Shown piece after piece: positions 32,382 through 38,783 of a stretch of DNA of 38,783 nucleotides; the stretch's first letter is position 1; every line of letters starts with the position of its first letter. This DNA comes from an uncultured Pirellulaceae bacterium (lineage in GTDB: Bacteria > Planctomycetota > Planctomycetia > Pirellulales > Pirellulaceae). The translations under genes were made by a program, and so were the position numbers. The notes beneath the pieces were generated by a model. The model had not been told where the DNA came from. It was given only the letters and a program-made list of their open reading frames with translations, and searched no databases. Location of the stretch: NCBI GenBank assembly GCA_937921995.1, contig CAKZVF010000127.1, positions 1 to 38,783 on the forward strand, in the 5' to 3' direction.

Positions 32382-34061
32382 CTAGCAATACGTGTTGGGT
32401 GAAAACGATTTGAGTTCAACCAGCAAGTTTTCGATCGACTCTACGATAGAACCGTCCGTTGCGATCTCCGCGAACAGAAGCGCTAAATAATTTTGCAACG
32501 CCTGATCCGAATCGTTGACCACCAAAGGCGAATCCCCAAGATCCTTCTGCAAGCAGCGATAAACGGATTCATAAAGCCCCAACAATTCCCCGCAAAGCAA
32601 TCGCCTTCCGTCGGCATGACCGTTTTGTTGTTGGCATCGCAAATCAATCGCCTGAACCGCAAATATCAGCGACACGCACAGATAGTGTTGGAATAATTCT
32701 ACCGATTTCCACGCCAGGTGTGATGAACTCCAGCTGAGCCCATTGATATTTTGATTAAATTGTTCGGCATGGGTGGGGAAGTGATCAACGATTGGGTTGC
32801 CGTACCATGCCAACAGCGGCTGGATGGAATTGCCAGTAATCTGAAGCCCCTTCAGACCCATGTTATAAGCGATCGCTTCATTGCCACGCAGCGAAGCAGG
32901 CAATCCCTGATTAAACTCCGGCGCGACCAGCGTCGCGATCTGGACATCCAAATGCTTGACCGTCAGGCCGATAAGTTTTCGCAAATCGTCCATCGCGATG
33001 CCAACGTATTGACCCAAGAAATTGCCGCTCTGGTAGAAGCATCCCTGTTCGTTTGAGATGAGAGGATTGTCAGATACCGAGTTCATTTCGGTTTCAACGG
33101 TTCGTGTTATCCGCGCCATGCCTTCGACGACAGGCCCAAAATACTGGGGGAAACAACGAATCGAATAGCGGTCTTGGACGCGATTGGTGGTTTCGGGTTC
33201 GTTCGGTCCGGTTGAGCGGTCAGCATCGGTTGCCAGCAAGTTTAACAATTGACGCGCTGTCCAAACTTGGCCCGGGTGAGGTTTGTGCTGATGCACGAAG
33301 GGCTCAAAAGGCTCAGTATGTGCATTGAGCGCGGTCATTATCATCGCGTTGACAGCCAACGATAGCCCGATCAACGGTTGCGATTGGGAAACGCAATTCG
33401 CAGCAATTGCGGCGGAGAAAGAAGTTCCGTTGACCAAAGCCAAACCTTCTTTTGGCTTCAGTTCAATCGCAGGCAGATCCAGCCGCTGAAGAACTTCGCT
33501 GCAACGGTATGTTTTCCCATGCTGTTGGACTTCGGCGGCGGGGTCGTGGCCGGTGATCGCACGAGCAATCGCCGATAGAGGGACCAAGTCTCCACTGGCA
33601 CCAATGGAACCCAGTTCGCAGACCACTGGGATCGCGTCATGATTAAGAAAGTCCACCAATCGCTGAATCAACTCCAACCCAACCCCGGAGCAACCTTGCA
33701 TCAGCACGTTCGCACGCAGCGCCATCGCGGCGCGGGTATGACGGACGTCGATCGTGTTGCCCGCGCCGGTGGCGAGGAAGCTGAGCAGATTGTTTTGGGA
33801 TGCCGATGCTTGTTCTAGTGGAACAGGCACGTTGGCCATGGATCCAAATCCGGTCGTCACGCCGTAGACCGACCAACCTTCGGTAACCGCTTTTTCGACC
33901 AGAGAGACGGATTGGGCAATTCGGTTTCTGGTTTCGGCGTGATCGCTCAGGTGGACCTGGCTGCGGCTTTGGGCGATCGCAGTTAGTTGTGCGATAGAGA
34001 GAGAGCGACCGTCAATCGTGATGCTTTGTGATGTTGATTTGACGGATTCAGCGAGGGACAT
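32382..34061 (-). CDS. MIO aromatic amino acid ammonia-lyase, phenylalanine type predicted
   Basis: 559 residues from ATG 34061, the usual length of HAL/PAL-family lyases. The catalytic Ala-Ser-Gly that cyclises to MIO is in ELGSIGASGDLVPLSAIARA (ASG 155-157). Tyr66 in VYGVTTGFG, NGTSFSAA, QDRYSIRCFPQYFGP (~317), and NPLI and QSGNFLGQ are family blocks. Selectivity loop: NNLLSFLATGAG gives Phe95-Leu96; PALs have Phe-Leu, tyrosine lyases His-Leu and histidine lyases Ser-His at this site, so phenylalanine is the expected substrate and trans-cinnamate plus ammonia the products. Aminomutases of the same fold cannot be excluded. No hutU, hutI or hutG genes are nearby, which argues against histidine catabolism. 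First clear gene of the operon with the acyl ligase-ACP. Confidence 0.9.
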   Translation of the reverse strand: MSLAESVKSTSQSITIDGRSLSIAQLTAIAQSRSQVHLSDHAETRNRIAQSVSLVEKAVTEGWSVYGVTTGFGSMANVPVPLEQASASQNNLLSFLATGAGNTIDVRHTRAAMALRANVLMQGCSGVGLELIQRLVDFLNHDAIPVVCELGSIGASGDLVPLSAIARAITGHDPAAEVQQHGKTYRCSEVLQRLDLPAIELKPKEGLALVNGTSFSAAIAANCVSQSQPLIGLSLAVNAMIMTALNAHTEPFEPFVHQHKPHPGQVWTARQLLNLLATDADRSTGPNEPETTNRVQDRYSIRCFPQYFGPVVEGMARITRTVETEMNSVSDNPLISNEQGCFYQSGNFLGQYVGIAMDDLRKLIGLTVKHLDVQIATLVAPEFNQGLPASLRGNEAIAYNMGLKGLQITGNSIQPLLAWYGNPIVDHFPTHAEQFNQNINGLSWSSSHLAWKSVELFQHYLCVSLIFAVQAIDLRCQQQNGHADGRRLLCGELLGLYESVYRCLQKDLGDSPLVVNDSDQALQNYLALLFAEIATDGSIVESIENLLVELKSFSPNTYC

Positions 34062-34300
34062 CAAGATTGTCGTTTCATTGTTGGAAGGGTTATCGCCAGT
34101 TCAAAGTCGTCGGCGATTACAGGCCTCCGTCTGTGAGCTTTGATTTTCACCAAGTTTCGACGACAACGCAACTTAAAGTATCCAAGATGCGTGCTCATGA
34201 GCCAATGTGACGCACCGAAAGCGAAGATTTCCGATGTTGGGCCGGAAAAGTTCTCGCCGTCGACATCAATTACCGCTTCAGGGGGTCGATAGTTGGCCAA
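34061..34300 (-). other. Open frame upstream of the ammonia-lyase, possible leader ORF or translated repeat
   Basis: The minus strand reads MANYRPPEAVIDVDGENFSG, SEIFAFGASHWLMSTHLGYF and ends RPVIADDFELAITLPTMKRQ before TGA, which overlaps the ammonia-lyase ATG (tgatg). The frame is open further upstream, where TVIADDWKLANYRPP precedes it; the same phrase VIADD-x-x-LA occurs twice, encoded by a diverged DNA repeat. No family is recognised and no ribosome site is clear. It could be a coupled leader gene or a dispersed repeat element that happens to be open. I cannot decide. The rest of 34062-34484 holds the repeat at 34385-34460 and presumably both divergent promoters. Confidence 0.35.
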
Positions 34301-34384
34301 TTTCCAATCGTCGGCAATAACGGTAAACGCAGGGCACGCTTTTTCCGTAAAATCTACGCGGTAGGAGGGCTGCGTCGACAGGAA

Positions 34385-34460
34385 GTAGGCTGTGCCTCTA
34401 TTCGGTCCGGCTGAGAGCCCAAACCTTCGTGCATTTGGTCGGGCTGAGAGCCCGGCCTAC
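34385..34460. repeat. Imperfect inverted and direct repeat, gtaggc family
   Basis: ggtccggctgagagccc (34404-34420) and ggtcgggctgagagccc (34437-34453) are direct repeats with one mismatch, followed by ggcctac; the left end gtaggctg (34385) pairs with it. The layout resembles the other intergenic inverted repeats in this window. It lies in the divergent promoter region between the ammonia-lyase and the RND adaptor genes and runs through the first codons of the longest adaptor frame, a reason for choosing a later start there. Confidence 0.65.
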
Positions 34461-34484
34461 GTTGCGTTATTTCCCCAAGCAAGT

Positions 34485-35705
34485 GTGAATCTTATCCGAT
34501 CTTTAACTCTGACAAATCAGATTCACCTGTGGGCATTGGTGTTGTTGGTCGTTTGCGTGACCGTGGGTTGTGAGCAGTCTCCCACCGGTGACTGGAAACC
34601 AAAAACGGCCACGGTGCTGCCGACCATTCAAAGAGTCGACGCGATCGAATTGCAGCTGACCCGCAACGCCTTTCAAACCACTTCCTTTATGGGGACGCTC
34701 AAGCCGCGTCGCAGCACGCCATTAGCCTTCACCCAAGGCGGACGCGTCGCCAAGATAGAAATTACCAGCGGCCAACAGGTTACCGCCGAACAGGTGTTGG
34801 CTCAAATTGACGTCTCCGATTTGGAAACGCAGAAAGCAACCGTTCAAACGGCGCTCGAAACGGCGCGACAACAGCTCGACGCGAATCAGAACTCGAGCGC
34901 CTTAAGGACTCAAGTTGCCGACCTGCAGCGGAACCTCGATGAAATTGATCGGGAGATTGCAAACGCCACCATTAAGGCTCCGTTTGCCGGCGTGGTTACT
35001 AAACGCACTGTTGAACAGGGGCAAGTTGTCTCGGCGGGCATGCCAGTGTTTGATTTGGTCGACACCGGAAACCTCATCGTTGAAGTAAAGGTTGCTACGG
35101 CGATCGCCAATGGGATGAATCCAGGAGCAGAAGTCTGGATCCTCATTCAAGGCCAGCCTTTCAAGGCAGTGATCACGACGGTGTTGCCAACCACCGAAGG
35201 TTCGACACGCACGCGCACCGTTACTTTGAGTTTTCGTGATGATCAGCCGTCGCAGATGCTCAATCCCGGCGATGCTGTGGAAGTCAGCTATTGGACGCAG
35301 ACCGGAAATTCAGGTTTTTGGTTGCCGTATTCGGTCTTGCAACAGCAAACCACCGGGCTCTGGTCGGCGCTGATTGCCCAAGAGGAAGCCAACGGGACCT
35401 ATGCCCGAGCCCGAACGCTGGACGTGGTTCAGTTGCATGATGAACTCGCGCTAGTGCAAGGAGCGTTGAATCCCGGCGATCGCGTGATCATCAATGGGCT
35501 CAACCGCATCGTTGCTGGACAAAAGGTTCAGGCGACGTTGGTGGAAAATACCATGGTTATTCCGTCGCCGGTCGCAATGGCGACAACGGACGCGGTTGGC
35601 GCCGATTCCAGTGTCCCCAGCGATTTAGGAAGCAGCGATTTGGAAAGCAGCGTTGGTGCCGATGGCTCAGGTGGTTCAAGTGGGCCCAGCGGGACGTTGC
35701 CATGA
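34485..35705 (+). CDS. RND efflux periplasmic adaptor lipoprotein (AcrA-like)
   Basis: 406 residues from GTG 34485; the frame is open from 34392 but that part overlaps an intergenic repeat. N-terminal lipoprotein signal (HLWALVLLVVCVTVGC, Cys the likely lipid site). Adaptor domains: MGTLKPRRSTPLAFTQGGRV, AKIEITSGQQVTAEQVLAQI, a short helical hairpin (ATVQTALETARQQLDANQNS), ATIKAPFAGVVTKRTVEQGQ and barrel LIVEVKVATAIANGMNPGAE, then a membrane-proximal domain. The C-terminus is Ser/Gly-rich. It ends in an ATGA overlap with the RND permease gene, so the two are translationally coupled and form one pump. No outer-membrane factor follows in the window. Confidence 0.85.
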   Translation: MNLIRSLTLTNQIHLWALVLLVVCVTVGCEQSPTGDWKPKTATVLPTIQRVDAIELQLTRNAFQTTSFMGTLKPRRSTPLAFTQGGRVAKIEITSGQQVTAEQVLAQIDVSDLETQKATVQTALETARQQLDANQNSSALRTQVADLQRNLDEIDREIANATIKAPFAGVVTKRTVEQGQVVSAGMPVFDLVDTGNLIVEVKVATAIANGMNPGAEVWILIQGQPFKAVITTVLPTTEGSTRTRTVTLSFRDDQPSQMLNPGDAVEVSYWTQTGNSGFWLPYSVLQQQTTGLWSALIAQEEANGTYARARTLDVVQLHDELALVQGALNPGDRVIINGLNRIVAGQKVQATLVENTMVIPSPVAMATTDAVGADSSVPSDLGSSDLESSVGADGSGGSSGPSGTLP

Positions 35706-38700
35706 TTGCGCTTCAATTGCTGCAGCGCCCCAAGATTCTTTTTGCGCTGATTCTGGTCATCGGCGTTGCGGGGGTCGGTTCGTATTGGGTTTTACCGCAA
35801 CTGGAAGATCCCGTCTTGGGCAAACGTGTCGGTGTTGTCAGTACCGTATTTCCCGGGGCCGATACGCGATCGGTTGAACAGTTCGTCACCAAGGGAATCG
35901 AGAACCGGCTGACCGGCATCGCCGATGTGCAGCTCGTTCGATCAAACAGTCGCACGGGGATCTCCAATGTTGTGATCGAACTCAGCGACGACATCACCGA
36001 CGTGCATCGCAGCTGGGACCGCGTCCGCGACGCTGTTGAAGGCGTCCAAGACGAACTGCCCGATGGATGTTTGCCATCGAAGCTGGATGTGTTTCCGCTG
36101 AAGGCGTTTGCGTCGATCGTTGCGATTAAGTCACGTGACCCTCAACGAATTGGCCTGAATGTGGTCCGCAGAATTGCCAACAGTTTGGCTTCTGAGGTGT
36201 CTTCGATTTCCGGCACCGAAGCGGTAGAGATCTTTGGCGATCCCGGAGAAGAATTTTTGGTTCAAATCGACGCGGATGTTCTTTCGTCGACCGGTCTAAC
36301 CGTCGGCGGCATCGCCAATCAGATCGCGGCGTCAGTAACGGCATCGCCGGCGGGGATTTTGCGCAGCGGTCAAACGGACCTGTTGCTGGATCTATCTTCG
36401 GATCGAGCGCTGTCCAATCAACTGAAGGAATCCCTGATTCGCGTCGGCCAACGTGGCGAAACGGTTCGGCTGGCGGACATCGCATCGGTTGAAAAGACCT
36501 TGGTCAGTCCAGCATCGGATGTCGCGATCATCGACAATCAGAGCGCCATCGTCCTTGGAGCAATGGTTGATGATCGGTTGGGGGTAGGGCAGTGGGCGAA
36601 GCGGCTGGAAGAAACGCTCTCAGAATTTCAACAGCGCTACGATGCCGAAATCGAAATCGAAACGCTGTTTTCGCAGCAGCAGTTCATCCAAAACCGATTG
36701 GGGCAGCTTGCCGAGAATCTTCTCATCGGGACGTTGTTGGTGATCCTGATCGTGCTGTTGATGATGGGCTGGCGTAGCATGATCGTCGTCGCCGCGGCGC
36801 TGCCACTTTCGGCGGCGTTGGTGATTGCCGGAATGCGATGGCTGGAAATCCCGCTGCATCAGATGTCGGTGACGGGTTTGATCGTGGCCTTGGGATTGTT
36901 GATTGACAATGCGATCGTAATGGTCGAAGACATTCGGCAACGCCTGGCGAAAACGGATGTGGCGACCGCTATCGGTCAAAGCATCGCGCATTTGCGGATG
37001 CCTTTGTTGGGTTCGACACTGACGACGACGTTAGCATTTTTGCCCATCGCGACCTTGCCTGGCCCCGCTGGCGAATTCGTGGGGACGATTGCCGTCAGCG
37101 TTATTTTAGCGATTGTGGCTTCGTTTCTTTTGGCGATGACTGTGATTCCAGCGCTTTATGCTGTTATGCAAAGTGAATCTGATGAATCGTCTGATGAGCA
37201 TCAGACCGAGGCCAACGGTGGAATCTACCACTCTTTGTTGAAGCTGTTTTTAGGTTTTCCGGTTCTGGCAATTGCGGTCAGCGTTCTCCTTCCGGTAGCG
37301 GGTTTCTTATTGGCCAACGGGCTTCCGGTTCAATTTTTCCCCGCATCAGATCGGCAGCAGATTCAAATCGAGATTGAATTGCCGGCCGCTTCGCCGCTGA
37401 CCAAAACGATTGCGACGGTGTCTCAAATCCAGCCTCTGCTCAAGTCTCGTTCCGGTGTGAAGGATGTGCATTGGTTCGTTGGCCGAAGTGCCCCCACGTT
37501 TTATTACAATGTGGTTCCGCGCCGTCGAGGCACTCCGTTTTACGCCCAGGGCATTGTGGATCTTAATCCTGAGGCCAGTGCTGAAGAGGTGGTCACGGCG
37601 ATCCAGCAGACGGTCGCAGACGAAATCAGTGATTGCCGCGTCGTGGTGCGGCAATTGGAGCAGGGGCCGCCGTTTGATGCGCCGATCGAATTACAGATTC
37701 AGGGTGATAATCTCGATACGCTAAGGGAGCTAGGAAACCAAGTGCGATTGGTGCTCAGCCAATGTCCTCATGTTTCGCAAACGCGATCGGATCTTGGCGA
37801 AACGATTCCAAAATTGGTTTTGGACGTTGATAACGACAGTGCATCGCAAGCCGGCGTTGATCGCGCCGCGATAGCCCGGCAGCTGTATGCGCAGATGGAA
37901 GGTGTCGTGGCCGCGACACTGCATGACGGTGACCAAGCGTTACCGGTCCGCGTGGTAGCCGATAATGATGGCAGTGCGCTGACACGTCTCTCCTCGTTCG
38001 AGATTTCGGCTCAGCCACCGGCCCCAACGCAGCGATCTCCGTTTGCTTCGATGGCAAATTTTCGTTTGAGTTCTGACGTAGGTTCGATCGTTCACGTCGA
38101 CGGCAAACGCACCAACGAGGTGAAGGCCTACCTGTCGGCCGGTGTGCTGCCGGAGCAAGTGTTGAAGGATTTCAAGCGCAGGTTGACGGCGTCGGATTTT
38201 GTACTACCGGTTGGCTATGATCTTAAATTCGGCGGTGAAAATCAAAAACGCTCCGAAGCCGTTCAACGATTGATCGCCAATGGGTTGGTGTTGTTCGCGC
38301 TGATGGTGCTGACGTTGGTGGTGTCGTTTGGGTCTTTCCGGCACGCCTTGATTGTTGTTGCCGTCGGTGGATTGTCGATTGGCTTAGGGCCTCTTGCGTT
38401 GTGGATTTTCGGTTTTCCGTTTGGGTTCATGGCCATCGTAGGCACGATGGGATTGGTGGGCATTGCCATCAATGATTCGATCGTGGTGCTGGCCGCGATC
38501 GCAGAAGATGAAGCGGCAGCCAGCGGCGGCGTGGATGCGACGTGCCGCGTGGTGATAAGTTGCACGCGTCATATTTTGGCAACAACGCTGACCACGATCG
38601 CGGGTTTCGTTCCGCTGATTGTAGCCGGTGGTAAGTTCTGGCCGCCGTTAGCGGTCACGATCGCGGGGGGCGTCAGTGGTGCAACGTTGATGGCGCTGCT

Positions 38701-38749
38701 GTTGGCTCCGGCGTTGCATTTGTTGCTGTGTGGTAGAGGGAGGGGTTGA
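35702..38749 (+). CDS. RND-family efflux permease (AcrB/MdtB-like)
   Basis: 1015 residues, the full length of hydrophobe/amphiphile RND pumps. First helix ILFALILVIGVAGVGSYWVL, then the PN1 porter start VSTVFPGADTRSVEQFVTKG. The proton-relay helix 4 is GLIVALGLLIDNAIVMVEDI with the Asp-Asn pair, helix 10 GLVGIAINDSIVVLAAIAED. Other landmarks: DVQLVRSNSRTGISNVVIEL, LRMPLLGSTLTTTLAFLPIA, FFPASDRQQIQIEIELPAAS, and the last helices TTLTTIAGFVPLIVAGGKFW. It exports small molecules by proton antiport; substrate not readable. Start overlaps the adaptor stop by four bases. It lies divergent to the aromatic-acid operon, so aromatic products or their toxic effect could be linked to it, but this is speculation. 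Confidence 0.93.
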   Translation: MIALQLLQRPKILFALILVIGVAGVGSYWVLPQLEDPVLGKRVGVVSTVFPGADTRSVEQFVTKGIENRLTGIADVQLVRSNSRTGISNVVIELSDDITDVHRSWDRVRDAVEGVQDELPDGCLPSKLDVFPLKAFASIVAIKSRDPQRIGLNVVRRIANSLASEVSSISGTEAVEIFGDPGEEFLVQIDADVLSSTGLTVGGIANQIAASVTASPAGILRSGQTDLLLDLSSDRALSNQLKESLIRVGQRGETVRLADIASVEKTLVSPASDVAIIDNQSAIVLGAMVDDRLGVGQWAKRLEETLSEFQQRYDAEIEIETLFSQQQFIQNRLGQLAENLLIGTLLVILIVLLMMGWRSMIVVAAALPLSAALVIAGMRWLEIPLHQMSVTGLIVALGLLIDNAIVMVEDIRQRLAKTDVATAIGQSIAHLRMPLLGSTLTTTLAFLPIATLPGPAGEFVGTIAVSVILAIVASFLLAMTVIPALYAVMQSESDESSDEHQTEANGGIYHSLLKLFLGFPVLAIAVSVLLPVAGFLLANGLPVQFFPASDRQQIQIEIELPAASPLTKTIATVSQIQPLLKSRSGVKDVHWFVGRSAPTFYYNVVPRRRGTPFYAQGIVDLNPEASAEEVVTAIQQTVADEISDCRVVVRQLEQGPPFDAPIELQIQGDNLDTLRELGNQVRLVLSQCPHVSQTRSDLGETIPKLVLDVDNDSASQAGVDRAAIARQLYAQMEGVVAATLHDGDQALPVRVVADNDGSALTRLSSFEISAQPPAPTQRSPFASMANFRLSSDVGSIVHVDGKRTNEVKAYLSAGVLPEQVLKDFKRRLTASDFVLPVGYDLKFGGENQKRSEAVQRLIANGLVLFALMVLTLVVSFGSFRHALIVVAVGGLSIGLGPLALWIFGFPFGFMAIVGTMGLVGIAINDSIVVLAAIAEDEAAASGGVDATCRVVISCTRHILATTLTTIAGFVPLIVAGGKFWPPLAVTIAGGVSGATLMALLLAPALHLLLCGRGRG

Positions 38750-38783
38750 CGATTGGTGTTGGGGAAAACGAATTTGAATTTCC

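Noticed and set aside
32382..34061. Histidine utilisation (hut) gene
   Set aside because: Selectivity residues are Phe-Leu, not Ser-His, and no other hut gene is present next to it.
1..38783. CRISPR arrays, tRNA or rRNA genes, insertion sequences
   Set aside because: Looked for on both strands; no regularly spaced repeats, cloverleaf, rRNA-like segments or transposase frames seen.

Overview
The window looks like about 39 kb of a planctomycete chromosome, most likely from the Pirellulaceae (Rhodopirellula, Stieleria and relatives). Reasons: moderate GC, many secreted or lipoprotein genes with no bacterial homologue I can name, a Cys/Gly-rich lipoprotein, a ribosomal L24 gene outside any ribosomal operon, an SHD1-type domain, DUF6958 and DUF937 proteins, and several families of intergenic inverted repeats. 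I see no rRNA, tRNA, CRISPR array, transposase or phage gene. All assignments come from reading motifs; no database search was run.

Layout. 1-2100: the 3' end of a GH144-like (PF10091) glucanase, a long-armed inverted repeat, and an OpgG/MdoG-family periplasmic glucan protein. 2169-4298 (minus): a secreted alpha-alpha toroid (prenyltransferase/squalene-oxidase repeat) protein, a solitary GroES, and a small secreted protein. 4511-5431: a gene graveyard holding a broken cytochrome-c/DUF4384 protein and the tail of a CHAT protein. 5441-12113: a DinB-domain protein, then a sugar-utilisation unit with a LacI regulator, a GPH sugar transporter that has lost its middle, a secreted GH3 glucosidase, and LacI-type operators in front of transporter and glucosidase; rplX sits inside this unit. 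12201-16442: two small lipoproteins, a Cys-rich lipoprotein, an antitoxin with a toxin killed by three stop codons, and two small membrane proteins, one frameshifted.

16564-24021 (minus) is the most striking part: a TolC-type outer-membrane protein, a HlyD-type adaptor, a GAF-HlyD adaptor and a PqqD-like/M50 metalloprotease/HlyD fusion, all in one direction, with no ABC or RND pump in the run. It looks like a tripartite export apparatus organised around a membrane-embedded site-2-protease-like protein. 24604-29742 (minus) carries a multi-helix TM_helix (CmpX-like) membrane protein, an SHD1-domain coiled-coil membrane protein and a large DUF937 protein with an acidic region.

29986-34061 (minus) is a small aromatic-acid operon: an MIO-type ammonia-lyase with the Phe-Leu selectivity pair of phenylalanine ammonia-lyases, an AMP-forming acyl ligase fused to an acyl carrier protein with a docking-like tail, and DUF6958. 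Together they could deaminate phenylalanine to cinnamate and load it on a carrier protein. Divergent from it, 34485-38749 (plus) encodes an RND adaptor/permease pair with an ATGA overlap, a complete efflux pump except for its outer-membrane channel.
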